64,000 nt of DNA from Thermaurantimonas sp046295455 (GCA_046295455.1 JBKBNI010000002.1:1-64000), one strand, 5' to 3'. Positions 25,425-35,231 are shown, numbered from the stretch's first letter. Program-made: numbers and translations. Notes: generated by a model not told the origin, from the sequence alone.

Positions 25425-26309
25425 TTATTTTTTGTCTCTGTATCCTCTTAGATTCAATACTTCTCCAGGTGCGGGTTGCTCACCGGTTTTCATGTTGTTT
25501 CGTTTGTACAGGTATTTGAGTTTTATGCCAAATTTCTGACTAATCAAATACATGTCATCATCAGGTTTTACAGTGTATGTCCTGACCTTTCGTGCCCGGG
25601 ATCTTTTGGGTTGTAAAAAGACAATGTCTCCCGGTTTGAGTGCATAGGTATAGTTGAGTTCATTGTATTTAAGAAGATAATCAACTTTCACATCAAACTC
25701 CTCTGCAATAGATTCCCACGAATCACCAGCACCGGCAATGACGTATTTTATTCGATTTTCGTGGTATTTGAGTCGTTTTTCGGAAACGACAACTGATCCA
25801 AGGGCTTCCTGGTCGATGATGTACAGTTGGTATTCTTCGATGATTTTAAGCAGGAGTTCGGGGTAGCGGGGGTTGGTTGCATAGCCGGCTTCTTTGAGCC
25901 CATATGCCCATGCCTTGTAATCGTCCGGAGGCAGGGTAAAAAGCTTTTGATACCGCTGCCGTTCGCTCAGAAAGAGGGAGTGATCCCGATAAGACTCTTC
26001 GACGGATTTGTATTTTCGAAAGCATTCATTCCGCTGATCATCATCGTGGTATATAGTCTGCCCCTCCCAATCCCGGTGGCACTTTATTCCGAAGTGGTTA
26101 TTGGCTTTGGTAGCCAGGGTACTAGTACCATCGGCAGATTCCAAAAGTGCCTGAGCCAGCTTGATGCTAGCCGGTATTTTATAGGTCTTCATTTCTTCTA
26201 TAGCCAGGTGCTTGTGCCGCTCGATATACTCCAGTCTGCGCTTATTCAGGTTTTGACCCGCGAGGCAATGGATGAGTAGCGGAAAGATGAGCAACCAAAG
26301 GTGCTTCAT
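25425..26309 (-). CDS. Glucosaminidase with LysM repeats, exported
   Basis: A 294-residue cell-wall hydrolase with signal peptide MKHLWLLIFPLLIHCLAG. Residues about 30-165 form a FlgJ/LytD-type beta-N-acetylglucosaminidase domain: IPASIKLAQALLESADGTS carries the catalytic glutamate, then NHFGIKCH and YRDHSLFLSERQRYQKL. Two LysM-like parts follow at about 185-235 and 243-292. Common in Bacteroidota envelope remodelling. Its start lies 68 bp inside the end of the ACC-deaminase-like gene; the signal peptide makes this start firm. Confidence 0.9.
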   Translation of the reverse strand: MKHLWLLIFPLLIHCLAGQNLNKRRLEYIERHKHLAIEEMKTYKIPASIKLAQALLESADGTSTLATKANNHFGIKCHRDWEGQTIYHDDDQRNECFRKYKSVEESYRDHSLFLSERQRYQKLFTLPPDDYKAWAYGLKEAGYATNPRYPELLLKIIEEYQLYIIDQEALGSVVVSEKRLKYHENRIKYVIAGAGDSWESIAEEFDVKVDYLLKYNELNYTYALKPGDIVFLQPKRSRARKVRTYTVKPDDDMYLISQKFGIKLKYLYKRNNMKTGEQPAPGEVLNLRGYRDKK

Positions 26310-27201
26310 AAACCAGTCGGAGATTTTTCTTTTTTATTTGAGGCAAGATACCCATCATTCCCTGAAGGCCCCCGGTATGGATCAACAACTTACTTACATT
26401 CCACGGTGAATTACTCTCCTGCGCAAACGCATAAAAGGACTTTGCCGTATACACGAGATCGGTCATGATACCTGTTTTTTCAAACCACTCATTTGAGAAG
26501 GCAAGCAGATCCTCATCCCAGCGCGCGTATCCACCAAAGTGAAATCCATTGGAAAAAAACAGATTTTCAGGTTTTTTTACCTGAAATTGTGTTTCGTAAT
26601 CCCGCATCAAATCTTCACCTTCTGCCCTCAGTACAGGTACGGCCACTACCCTGGCACAGGGAGCTGCCAGTGCAATGCCAATCGCGGTGGTCAGTGTACC
26701 CGCAGCCAGCCATATTTCGTCAAAGGGGGATAGCTGATCGCCAAAGCTCATCTTTACACCTTCCACACCTGTCAGTCCCTTGCCGCCTTCCGGAACAGAA
26801 ATATAGGCAGAATCAGACGATTGAATGCTGTTTTTCCGGTTTGTATATGTGTTCTTGTCGGATGTAATCAGCTGCATGCCAAGTGCAGTGCACGCCTCCG
26901 TTGTAGAAGTCGGGGCGTAGCCGCCGCGCACATAACCCCTGGCGGGAAGGTGATATACAGAAGCTGCAAAAGCCGTAGCGACAAGGTGATTGGAGTAAGG
27001 GCCTCCATATGTTTCGATACCTTTTCGACCTTCAGCGGCCAACTGCAGATAGGGCCAAAGTTTTCTGAGTTTGTTGCCGGAGATTACCGGATGAATCAAG
27101 TCATCGCGCAATACGGTAAAACGTTTACCCTGAAAGCATACCCGTTGAAATCGGGACCTATCAAAAAACAAAGGACGCAAATGGTCAAAAAATGCATTCA
27201 C
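26242..27201 (-). CDS. ACC deaminase / D-cysteine desulfhydrase family PLP enzyme
   Basis: A 319-residue fold-type II PLP enzyme. VLRDDLIHPVISGNKLRKLWPYL at about 31-53 has the PLP lysine in GNKLRKL; ETYGGPYSNHLVATA at about 63-77 and LLIHTGGLQGMMG near 284-296 bind the cofactor phosphate. The family acts on 1-aminocyclopropane-1-carboxylate or D-cysteine; the substrate cannot be read here. The final 26 residues past the glycine loop overlap the next gene by 68 bp. Divergent from meaB, 51 bp away. Confidence 0.85.
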   Translation of the reverse strand: MNAFFDHLRPLFFDRSRFQRVCFQGKRFTVLRDDLIHPVISGNKLRKLWPYLQLAAEGRKGIETYGGPYSNHLVATAFAASVYHLPARGYVRGGYAPTSTTEACTALGMQLITSDKNTYTNRKNSIQSSDSAYISVPEGGKGLTGVEGVKMSFGDQLSPFDEIWLAAGTLTTAIGIALAAPCARVVAVPVLRAEGEDLMRDYETQFQVKKPENLFFSNGFHFGGYARWDEDLLAFSNEWFEKTGIMTDLVYTAKSFYAFAQESNSPWNVSKLLIHTGGLQGMMGILPQIKKKNLRLVYEAPLVAHLSATHPLPRGSKPE

Positions 27202-27252
27202 TTCACTTCAATTGGCATACAAAGAACCAAAAAAGATTGTATAGTTTTGGGC

Positions 27253-28263
27253 GTGATAAATCCGAATTTCAAATACAATCCCGGGACTCTGCCTTCGGCA
27301 GGAGAGCTGTTTGAAGGTGTAAGAAGTGGTGACAAAACGCTACTTGCCCGCGCCATCTCTCTGCTGGAGAGCACCAGTGATGCTCACCGCAAACTTGCCT
27401 CAGAACTCATTCACCGATGCCTGGAAGTAAAAACCGAAACCATTAGGATCGGAATATCCGGAGTACCCGGAGTGGGAAAAAGTACCTTTATTGAAGCTTT
27501 TGGCAATTTTCTCATTGATCAGCACGGGCACCGAGTTGCTGTGCTCGCAGTTGACCCCAGTAGTCAGACAGGGGGAGGAAGCATCATGGGGGATAAGACC
27601 CGCATGCCCCGCCTTTCGGTGCGTAAGGAGGCTTTCATCCGTCCCAGCCCTTCTGGCAATCAACTTGGTGGTGTCAACCGCACCACGCGGGAGTCTCTGC
27701 TGCTCTGTGAGGCCGCCGGTTTCGATGTGATCCTGGTAGAGACAGTGGGCGTAGGTCAAAGCGAAACGGCTGTATATCACCTGACTGATTTTTTCCTTGT
27801 CCTTATGCTGGCCAATGCCGGCGATGAGCTGCAGGGAATAAAACGGGGAATCATGGAGCTTGCCCATTTGGTGGTGATCAACAAGGCCGATGGCGATCAT
27901 CTCACCGATGCCCGAAGGGCTGCAGCTGAGTATGCACGAGCCCTTCACCTGCTCCAAGCCGGCCCATCACAATGGAGCCCAAGGGTATGTACGGCCAGTG
28001 CTCTTACGGGAGCCGGAATTCCACAGGTGTACGACATCACTGATCAGTACAAGCGGCTCACACAGGCCAATGGATATTGGAGCAAAAATCGGCTGTCACA
28101 GCAAACCTATTGGTACGAACAGGCATTGGCAAGCGCATGGATGCATTTCATACAAAAAAATCCGGAAAAATTCAGCATCTACAAAACATTAAAATCCCAG
28201 GTGGAATCCGGTGAAGTCGACCCGTTTATTGCCGCAGAGAGATTCCTTCAGGAAATTGTGTGA
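27253..28263 (+). CDS. meaB: Methylmalonyl-CoA mutase-associated GTPase MeaB
   Basis: About 336 residues from a GTG at 27253. TTG at 27247 is equally possible, and ATG at 27181 would overlap the divergent gene by 21 bp. GIPGVGKST-type P-loop ISGVPGVGKSTFIEAFG, the GGSIMGDKTRMPRLS switch block, and FDVILVETVGVGQSE are the G3E/MeaB signatures, with NKADGD as the guanine motif. MeaB protects and reloads the B12 mutase. The mutase genes are not in this window, so the chaperone is separated from its client. Confidence 0.93.
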   Translation: MINPNFKYNPGTLPSAGELFEGVRSGDKTLLARAISLLESTSDAHRKLASELIHRCLEVKTETIRIGISGVPGVGKSTFIEAFGNFLIDQHGHRVAVLAVDPSSQTGGGSIMGDKTRMPRLSVRKEAFIRPSPSGNQLGGVNRTTRESLLLCEAAGFDVILVETVGVGQSETAVYHLTDFFLVLMLANAGDELQGIKRGIMELAHLVVINKADGDHLTDARRAAAEYARALHLLQAGPSQWSPRVCTASALTGAGIPQVYDITDQYKRLTQANGYWSKNRLSQQTYWYEQALASAWMHFIQKNPEKFSIYKTLKSQVESGEVDPFIAAERFLQEIV

Positions 28264-28309
28264 AAAAGGGCCTTTCAGCCCTGTGGGATTTCGGAACTAA
28301 TGAGCAAGG

Positions 28310-30220
28310 CTACTTGATACCGTGCATCCAGCGGCTTACCATTGGTCCGAGTAAAAACAACAGAAGTCCGCAGCCGATCGCAAAGAATCCGAGTTTTCGG
28401 AACACACCAAGTCCGAGGTCCAGGGAATCCGTTCTCAGGGAGGAAATCACCGTGCCACTGATGCTGGCATCCAGTAGCTCTATGGCTTCGGCCTGAGTTA
28501 CAATTCCATAGTCTTTGGTATCTCCGTTGTCAGAATAGATCAAAAATGATTTTTGACTTTCGCCCAGTGCTTTCAGACGTTGAGATTCGTTACTGAGTTC
28601 ATTGGCGCGGTCTATTGTTTCCTTGATCTGAAGGGTTGCCACGGCATATTGGGGCTTTTCGAGACCATTATTCAGCAATTGGATGGTTTTTTCATGCACC
28701 AAAGCTTTTTCGACCGACATCTCCCTCATCAGTTCCCCAAATTCTGCACCGGAAAGCACGTCAAACAGCCGGGCGTCCTGAATGTATTTTTTAAAATCAG
28801 GGTTCTGGATGATTTTTGACTCACTTACGGTGGTGAAGCGTGCGATGTGTTTGCCGGCCTGGTGTGCAATAGAAGAACTCAAAAACCAAATGCCCATCAG
28901 CATGCCCACTATTTTAGCCGGTGAGAGTTTGGTCACAAGGCTGAGGCCAACAGGTGACAGGGTCAATTCCCCTAGAGTGTGAAGCAGATAGAGCAAAATG
29001 AGGAAAAATGCCGGCACAAGTCCTGCAACGGAAGCAGTTTTTCCCAGCGTGAGCACAAGAAAACCCAAACCCAGCAGGGTCAAACCCACCGCAAACTTGT
29101 AAGGAGCCGCAGGTTCTTTACCAGACTTGCCGAGGGTAATCCACAGCCATGAAAAGACGGGGGCAAACAGCATAATAAACAGTGGATTTACACTCTGAAA
29201 GAAGGTAGTTGTAAAGGTCATTCCAAGAAGATTCTTATTGACATTGCGCTCGGTAAAGAGATTCATGGCGCTGCCGGCCAATTCGAAGAAGGTCCAAAAG
29301 ACCGTGGTAAACAGCAACAACAAAACAATGACCCAAATTCTTTGCTTTTGGACGGTATCGTATTTGCCTGCCAGGAAAAGAAGATATCCAAGGATAGTCA
29401 CTGCCAGCACACCGAGCATAATATCCACAACGTCGTTTTTCATGATGAGCAACCACGCCACCGGAATCAGCAAGAGCGTAATGAGATACGGAATAATAGA
29501 GTTGCTAATGCCCGGGAGTATCGGCTTCAGCTCCTCCACCGGTTTGAAACCATGGGTTTCGTACCAGCCGGCCCACTGTGCCCACATAAAGATCAGAAAT
29601 CCGAGAAACATGCCTATACCGGCTGTCAAAAAGCCATACTGCCAGCCCTCAATTTCTCCGATGGCACCACAGGTAAGTGGTGTAAGAAAGGCTCCGATGT
29701 TGATACCCATATAAAATATTGTGAAGGCACCATCTCTCCTCGGATCGCCCTCCGGATAGAAGCGCCCTATCATACTGGAGATGTTGGGCTTGAAAAATCC
29801 GTTTCCGATTACCAAAAGAGCAAGGCCTATATAAAATGTCGTTTGATTGTTTAAAAACAAGGTAAACTGTCCGGCGGCCATAAGCAATGCACCCCAGATG
29901 ATTGCCCTGCGAAAGCCCATGATTTTATCGGCAAAAAAACCTCCAAGAATAGGTGTCAGATATACCAACGCTCCATATGCTCCATAGATACCGTAGGCCT
30001 TTGCATCGTCAAAGGCAAACCCACCCTTTGCCAATTCGCTGGTCATATATAGCACCAATATGGCACGCATGCCGTAATAGCTGAAGCGCTCCCAAAGCTC
30101 CACCATAAAAAGGGCAAACAGGGCCTTAGGATGCACCTTGCGGTTTAATAATATGACAAATGCTACCCAGGCTGCAACCGCAGCCCAGGCAATAAACATG
30201 AGTTTGTACGCTGGATGCAT
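28310..30220 (-). CDS. POT/PTR-family di- and tripeptide transporter
   Basis: A 636-residue proton-coupled peptide symporter of the major facilitator superfamily. ELWERFSYYGMRAILVLYM at about 41-59 contains the POT motif ExxERFxYYG; FADKIMGFRRAI and FTIFYMGINIGAFLTPL follow. About 12-14 membrane segments are seen. A hydrophilic stretch of roughly 120 residues lies before the last segment, an extension often found in Bacteroidota members. It follows DPP-IV and the two share a direction; the transporter could import the dipeptides that the peptidase releases. Confidence 0.93.
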   Translation of the reverse strand: MHPAYKLMFIAWAAVAAWVAFVILLNRKVHPKALFALFMVELWERFSYYGMRAILVLYMTSELAKGGFAFDDAKAYGIYGAYGALVYLTPILGGFFADKIMGFRRAIIWGALLMAAGQFTLFLNNQTTFYIGLALLVIGNGFFKPNISSMIGRFYPEGDPRRDGAFTIFYMGINIGAFLTPLTCGAIGEIEGWQYGFLTAGIGMFLGFLIFMWAQWAGWYETHGFKPVEELKPILPGISNSIIPYLITLLLIPVAWLLIMKNDVVDIMLGVLAVTILGYLLFLAGKYDTVQKQRIWVIVLLLLFTTVFWTFFELAGSAMNLFTERNVNKNLLGMTFTTTFFQSVNPLFIMLFAPVFSWLWITLGKSGKEPAAPYKFAVGLTLLGLGFLVLTLGKTASVAGLVPAFFLILLYLLHTLGELTLSPVGLSLVTKLSPAKIVGMLMGIWFLSSSIAHQAGKHIARFTTVSESKIIQNPDFKKYIQDARLFDVLSGAEFGELMREMSVEKALVHEKTIQLLNNGLEKPQYAVATLQIKETIDRANELSNESQRLKALGESQKSFLIYSDNGDTKDYGIVTQAEAIELLDASISGTVISSLRTDSLDLGLGVFRKLGFFAIGCGLLLFLLGPMVSRWMHGIK

Positions 30221-30256
30221 GTCTTTTTTTGTTTATGAAAAAAATTAAACGGGCGG

Positions 30257-30264
30257 CAAATCTA
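30257..30264 (-). promoter_or_regulatory. -7 box for the peptide transporter
   Basis: Minus strand reads TAGATTTG, an exact TAnnTTTG, 36 bp upstream of the ATG at 30220 and inside the last bases of the gap after DPP-IV. The -33 half is weak. It gives the transporter its own transcript start. Confidence 0.5.
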
Positions 30265-30272
30265 CTTAGCTT

Positions 30273-32462
30273 TCACAAATGGTTAAGAATAAAATCAGTC
30301 ATTTTCCGAAACAGGTGCAGTCGGGTATAGCCGCCATATATACCGTGGTTCTTATCGGGATAGATCATCATATCAAAATCCTTGTTGGCCTGAATCAGTC
30401 TCTCCGCCATATACATCGCGTTTTGATAATGCACATTGTCATCGGCAGTTCCGTGGATAATCAGGTACTTCCCGCGCAGCTTTCCGGTAAAATTAGCAGG
30501 TGAGTTATCGTCGTAGCCTGATGGATTTTCCTGCGGAGTGCGCAGATACCTCTCGGTGTATATCGTGTCATAAAACTTCCAATGCGTCACCGGAGCCACA
30601 GCGATAGCCAACTTAAAATAATCAGCCCCTTTGGTAATGGCCAGGGATGAAAGATAGCCACCAAAGCTCCAGCCCCAGATGCCGATGCGATCTTTATCTA
30701 TATAAGGCAAGGAGCCCAGATACTTTGCCGTTTCGATTTGGTCGATCAGTTCGAGCTTTCCCAATTGAAGATAGGTCGATTTTTTAAATTCAGCGCCACG
30801 ATGACCTGTACCTCTATTGTCCACAGATACTACGATAAAACCTTTCTGTGCAAGCATCTGATGCCAGAAGTAGTTGGCCGGGTCATAGCGGTCTACCACG
30901 GTCTGTGCACCCGGACCTCCATACACATGCATCAGCACAGGATACTTCTTTGTGCGGTCAAAGTCTTTTGGCTTTATCATCCAGCCATTCAATTCTACAC
31001 CTTCAGAAGTTTTGAAAGTGAAAAACTCAGGAGCTGAAACTGTGTAGCTCTCTATTCGCCGTCGGGCACTTTCATTGTCCTCAAGCGTACGAACAACTTT
31101 GCCGTCCTGGTCGCGCATGACTATCACCGGGGGGTCTCCGCTTCGGGAGTGGGTATGAATGAAGTATTTAAATGTCTTGCTGAACGAAGCGGTATTGGTG
31201 CCCTCATCGGGTGTGAGTCGAATCATTTTCCGGCCATTAATTCCTATTTTGTACACCTCAGTACGGCCGGGATGCTGTACCGAGGCCTGAAAATACAGCG
31301 TGCGCGACGAAGGGTCATAGCCATAAAATTCGGTCACATCCCAATCTCCCCGAGTGATGCGGGTGATTTTTCGGCCTCGGTTTTCGATGAGATACAGATG
31401 ATTGTACCCATCGCGTTCGCTGGTCCAAATAAAAGATGATGCAGATACAAATCGGATGTCGTCATTGATATCTACATACGCTCTGTCTGTTTCTGTAAAG
31501 ATTTTTTCCGCCTGTCCGGTATTGGCATTGACCAGATATAGGTCAAGGGTATTTTGATGGCGGTTCATCGCATAGACCATCAAGGTCGCATCATCAGGCG
31601 TCCACTTGATCCTGGGGATATATTCATACCTTTCAGGAAGCTTTACGGCAACACTTTTTTTTGATTCAATCCCGTAAATGTGAATGGTAACTTCTGCATT
31701 GGTCTCACCTGCTTTTGGGTATTTAAATTTTTCCTGTACGGGATACAGATCATTTCCAAAAATATCCATGCTAAAGACAGGCACTCTGGACTCGTCAAAG
31801 CGGTAGTATGCCAGAAAATTTCCCTCTGATGACCAATAGTGCCCGCGGTCAAAACCGAATTCCTCCTCATAAACCCAATCTGTAGCTCCATTGATGATTT
31901 CATTTTTACGGCCATCGTCAGTCACCCGGACTTCTTCGCCTGTTTGGAAATTTTTGATATACAGATTGTTGTCATACATATAGGCCACCAGGTTCTTTTT
32001 GGGATTAAAAAAGGCCAGGCGCTGCGTCGGAAAGTCAGATAGCCGTGTCAGGCGTTCAGGATCTCGCTGATAGATGTAATATACAGCTCTGGAGGAGTGT
32101 CTGTAGATCGGCTCTTGATCCGCAGCCAGCAGCACCAGTTTCTCATCAGCCGAAAATTCATATGTGCTCAGATTGAGCGGACGTCCGTTCAGACGGGTCA
32201 AAACAGCAGCGCTCACAAGGGTATCCACGGTTTTTCCGTCAGAATACCGGTTTTTAACCACCGACAGGCCAGCGGGTGTTTGAACCGCGAGGGTATAGTG
32301 TATGCCGTCATTCATGCTCTCCCCCGCCCTGTAGCCGGCAGCCCGGAAAGCAGCCCGCACCCATATATCTTCCAGCGTAATTTCCCGTGATTGAGCCCTG
32401 ACGGATTGATTAACAAACAGTAATGCCAAGAGATAAACTCCGGCGATGTATATATTTCTCAT
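30273..32462 (-). CDS. Dipeptidyl peptidase IV (S9 family), exported
   Basis: A 729-residue prolyl-specific serine peptidase with signal peptide MRNIYIAGVYLLALLFVNQSVRAQ. Residues about 40-470 form the DPP4 beta-propeller, including DWVYEEEFGFDR with the glutamates that bind the substrate N-terminus. The alpha/beta hydrolase end has the nucleophile in IGIWGWSFGGYLSS, the aspartate in GTADDNVHYQNA and the histidine in DKNHGIYGG. It releases Xaa-Pro dipeptides in the periplasm or at the surface. Next to the POT transporter. Confidence 0.95.
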   Translation of the reverse strand: MRNIYIAGVYLLALLFVNQSVRAQSREITLEDIWVRAAFRAAGYRAGESMNDGIHYTLAVQTPAGLSVVKNRYSDGKTVDTLVSAAVLTRLNGRPLNLSTYEFSADEKLVLLAADQEPIYRHSSRAVYYIYQRDPERLTRLSDFPTQRLAFFNPKKNLVAYMYDNNLYIKNFQTGEEVRVTDDGRKNEIINGATDWVYEEEFGFDRGHYWSSEGNFLAYYRFDESRVPVFSMDIFGNDLYPVQEKFKYPKAGETNAEVTIHIYGIESKKSVAVKLPERYEYIPRIKWTPDDATLMVYAMNRHQNTLDLYLVNANTGQAEKIFTETDRAYVDINDDIRFVSASSFIWTSERDGYNHLYLIENRGRKITRITRGDWDVTEFYGYDPSSRTLYFQASVQHPGRTEVYKIGINGRKMIRLTPDEGTNTASFSKTFKYFIHTHSRSGDPPVIVMRDQDGKVVRTLEDNESARRRIESYTVSAPEFFTFKTSEGVELNGWMIKPKDFDRTKKYPVLMHVYGGPGAQTVVDRYDPANYFWHQMLAQKGFIVVSVDNRGTGHRGAEFKKSTYLQLGKLELIDQIETAKYLGSLPYIDKDRIGIWGWSFGGYLSSLAITKGADYFKLAIAVAPVTHWKFYDTIYTERYLRTPQENPSGYDDNSPANFTGKLRGKYLIIHGTADDNVHYQNAMYMAERLIQANKDFDMMIYPDKNHGIYGGYTRLHLFRKMTDFILNHL

Positions 32463-32503
32463 TGCAGCGACTTTTGGTCGCCTAAACTAAGACAAATAGG
32501 GTA

Positions 32504-32995
32504 TTATTCGACGACAATAACCTGCACCTCATCACCCATGGTCAAACTCCAACCTCCCACATTGAATTCACGGCGATTCAGGGTAGTTGTGAATTCCTTG
32601 CCCCCACCCGGGGTGAAGGATAAGACGAAAATGTGTTCTTTTGTTACATCTTTGATAGTCAGATCACCAATGATTTTATAAGTGCCCGGTTCACGACCTT
32701 TTTCAATTTTTTTTGACTTAAATGTTATCTCAGGAAATTTTGAAACATGAAAATAGGAGGAAGATCTCAGGTGACGGTCTCTGAGAGAGATACCCGTATT
32801 GATACTTTCGACATATACTATACCTGATACGGTGGATGCAGCGGGGTTTGATTCGTTCCATTGAATATTCAGCTTGAATCGCTCAAATTGACCCTCCACA
32901 GTGGAGCCCATATTGGTAATTCGGAACGTCACGGAACTTTGAGCCCTGAAATACACTGGGAAAAGAAGAAGGATAAAAACAATTAATTTTTTCAT
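32504..32995 (-). CDS. YceI-family lipid-binding protein, exported
   Basis: A 163-residue YceI-like lipocalin-fold protein with signal peptide MKKLIVFILLLFPVYFRAQ. SVTFRITNMGSTVEGQF, the central RSSSYFHVSKFPEITFKSKKI and the terminal MGDEVQVIVVE fit the family, which binds isoprenoid-type lipids in the periplasm. It lies 41 bp upstream of DPP-IV; cotranscription is possible but no link in function is known. Confidence 0.88.
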   Translation of the reverse strand: MKKLIVFILLLFPVYFRAQSSVTFRITNMGSTVEGQFERFKLNIQWNESNPAASTVSGIVYVESINTGISLRDRHLRSSSYFHVSKFPEITFKSKKIEKGREPGTYKIIGDLTIKDVTKEHIFVLSFTPGGGKEFTTTLNRREFNVGGWSLTMGDEVQVIVVE

Positions 32996-33241
32996 GTATT
33001 ACAGACAACATAAAAACTGTAAAGCCCTGAAAATGTTTAATGAAATAGGTAATATTTTGATTTATCGATGTTTTTGCCTTTTCAGGTGTTAAAATTTATT
33101 ATGCACGCATAGCAAAAAATGTTAATTATTTCTAAATGCTTGATTTTCTGATTTTTCAATCGTGGATTTTTTTTACCAACATATGCTAATTTTTTGTGAA
33201 TACCGGTAATTTCGTCTAACCAAAACTAAAAATTCTTCGTC

Positions 33242-33727
33242 ATGTACATGCCTTTCAATGAAATGAAAGATTCTTCGAGAATCTGGATCTTTCAAAGCGA
33301 CAAAACGTTAACTGAGTCAAATCTAGACGTAATTTCAGAAAAACTTTACAAATTTTGTCAAAGTTGGAATGCACATGGAAAACCGCTCTGCTCTTCATTT
33401 TCCATATTTTTTGACAGATTTGTGGTACTGGCGGTGGATGAAAGTTTTAACCAGGTAAGCGGTTGTGCGATTGACGCCTCCGTACGGGTACTGAGTGAGA
33501 TTGAGAAAGAGTGTAACATCGTGCTGTTTGATCGCTTTCAGGTAGCCTACAGAGATGGCAATGCAATCGTTGGTTGCAATCTACAAACTTTCAAACGACT
33601 GGTAAAAGACGGAGAAATTGGCCTCGAAACACTGGTCTTCAACAATGTATTGAACACCAAAAAAGACTTGGAAAACAAGTGGATTGTGCCGGTCAAAAAC
33701 AGTTGGCATTTCCAATATGTGAAGTGA
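33242..33727 (+). CDS. Conserved Bacteroidota protein of unknown function
   Basis: A 161-residue soluble protein that I recognise as a widespread Bacteroidota family often mislabelled as an ABC-transporter ATPase; no Walker motifs are present. Visible parts: SRIWIFQSDKTLTE, then FVVLAVDESFNQVSGCAIDASV and a C-terminal WIVPVKNSWHF. A monocistronic gene, with a 246-bp AT-rich leader region and a strong terminator behind it. A start one codon pair later (MPFNEMKD) is also possible. Confidence 0.75.
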   Translation: MYMPFNEMKDSSRIWIFQSDKTLTESNLDVISEKLYKFCQSWNAHGKPLCSSFSIFFDRFVVLAVDESFNQVSGCAIDASVRVLSEIEKECNIVLFDRFQVAYRDGNAIVGCNLQTFKRLVKDGEIGLETLVFNNVLNTKKDLENKWIVPVKNSWHFQYVK

Positions 33728-33744
33728 CCGAAGCACCAACATAC

Positions 33745-33779
33745 AAGGGCAGTAATCCTCGGATTATTGCCCTTTTTTC
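33745..33779 (+). terminator. Rho-independent terminator
   Basis: GGGCAGTAATCC at 33747-33758, loop TC, then GGATTATTGCCC at 33761-33772 (one G-U pair), followed by TTTTTT. It closes the 33242-33727 gene; flanking A/T symmetry would also allow partial use from the other side. Confidence 0.9.
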
Positions 33780-33890
33780 GTTGTGATAAAAAGAGAAAGA
33801 ATACTAGACCCTACCAGCCTAGCCAAGCATCGAAAGCACGTTAGGTTTGACATCACCTGGGAATAAAAAACTGCAAGGCAGAAGTACGTA

Positions 33891-35177
33891 TCAGGCCATT
33901 GCGGCTTCTATTTCATCAATTTCCTTGGGGATGCCGGAAGTGAAATTTTCATAACCATCTGCCGTGATGAGTATGTTGTCTTCTATACGGATACCTAAAC
34001 CTTCCTCGGGAATGTAAATCCCTGGTTCAACGGTAAATACCATACCGGCTTCTACAGGCCGATGCCAGAGACCGACATCGTGGACGTCCAAACCGAGGAA
34101 ATGCGAGGTGCCGTGCATGAAGTACTTTTTGTAGGCTGGCCATTCCGGATCTTCGGTTTGCACCTCCTGGCGGGTAATTAATTTCAAGTCGATTAGGACC
34201 TCTGTCATCAGTGCACCTACTTTTTTGTGGTAATCAAAGAGCATGACCCCCGGCCGCAGCATCTTAAAGGCTTCTTTCTGCACATATAGTACGGCATTGT
34301 AGATTTCTCTTTGTTTTTCGGTGAATTTTCCGTTGGCCGGGAAGCACCGGGTCACATCACTGGCATAATGTCGGTACCAGCAGCCTACATCAAAGAGTAT
34401 GAGGTCTCCCTGCTTTACGGTATCCGAATTTTTTATGTAATGCAGAATACAAGCATTTGCACCAGTAGCTACGATTGGCTCATAGCTGAAACCGGATGCA
34501 CCCAGATTGAGGTATTCGTGAATAAATTCTGCCTGCAGTTGGTATTCGGTCACACCGGGTTTTATAAACCGCAGTATTCTCGCATATGCTGAAGTGTTGA
34601 TCTCGGCGGCTTTTTTCATCACGGCAATTTCCTCGGGATGCTTGATACTGCGCGCATATTGCAAGACAGGCTGCAATCTGCGGTACTGATGAAGGGGATA
34701 CTCTTCCCTAAGCTGCAGCGCAAACCGATGCTCTGCCGAGTTGACTTGGGAGTCTCTACGGAGGTGTTCATTGGTGTTGAGAAAGATGTATTCGGCCTCT
34801 GCCATTACCTCTTTCAGAATGCGTGGAAGTTGTGATTTCCATTGAATATTTTGAATGCCGGTTAACTCACGCGCTTGATCTTTATTGAGTTTTTCTCCCT
34901 CCCAACGGGCTATTTGTTCATTGGTTTCTCTGAGAATCAAAATCTCCCGCATATGTGGCTGAACAGCGTCTGGAAACAATATGAGCACAGTCTCCTCCTG
35001 CTCTACTCCTGTGAGATAGACGATATCTTTATTGGGTACATAGGGCATCGTACCATCGGCATTGGTAGGCATTATATCATTTGCCACCAGAATCACTGCG
35101 CTGCCTTCCGGTAGATTGCTGGTGAGATTTTTTCTGAGTTGAATGTATGTCTCTTTTGAAATTTTGGGAAAGTTCAT
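33891..35177 (-). CDS. pepP: Xaa-Pro aminopeptidase (M24B)
   Basis: A 428-residue metallopeptidase. The ATG at 35177 (MNFPKISKETYIQLRKNL) is preferred over one 30 bp upstream with a hydrophobic non-family leader. The N-terminal domain covers about 1-165. The pita-bread domain has LFDVGCWYRHYASDVTRCFP with the two aspartates, HGTSHFLGLDVHD with the histidine, and VFTVEPGIYIPEEGLGIRIED with the glutamates. No signal peptide, so cytoplasmic; it would remove residues before proline in imported peptides. Confidence 0.94.
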   Translation of the reverse strand: MNFPKISKETYIQLRKNLTSNLPEGSAVILVANDIMPTNADGTMPYVPNKDIVYLTGVEQEETVLILFPDAVQPHMREILILRETNEQIARWEGEKLNKDQARELTGIQNIQWKSQLPRILKEVMAEAEYIFLNTNEHLRRDSQVNSAEHRFALQLREEYPLHQYRRLQPVLQYARSIKHPEEIAVMKKAAEINTSAYARILRFIKPGVTEYQLQAEFIHEYLNLGASGFSYEPIVATGANACILHYIKNSDTVKQGDLILFDVGCWYRHYASDVTRCFPANGKFTEKQREIYNAVLYVQKEAFKMLRPGVMLFDYHKKVGALMTEVLIDLKLITRQEVQTEDPEWPAYKKYFMHGTSHFLGLDVHDVGLWHRPVEAGMVFTVEPGIYIPEEGLGIRIEDNILITADGYENFTSGIPKEIDEIEAAMA

Positions 35178-35231
35178 GGTCAAAATTGTAAAATATGAAT
35201 AAAGCAAACATATAGAAAATCAAAGGATAAA

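Noticed and set aside
26821..27252. Long N-terminal extension of meaB (144 codons)
   Set aside because: It lies antisense to the ACC-deaminase-like gene and lacks any MeaB similarity.
28264..28309. AGGGC/GCCCT hairpin after meaB as a terminator
   Set aside because: Stem is 5 bp only and no T run follows.
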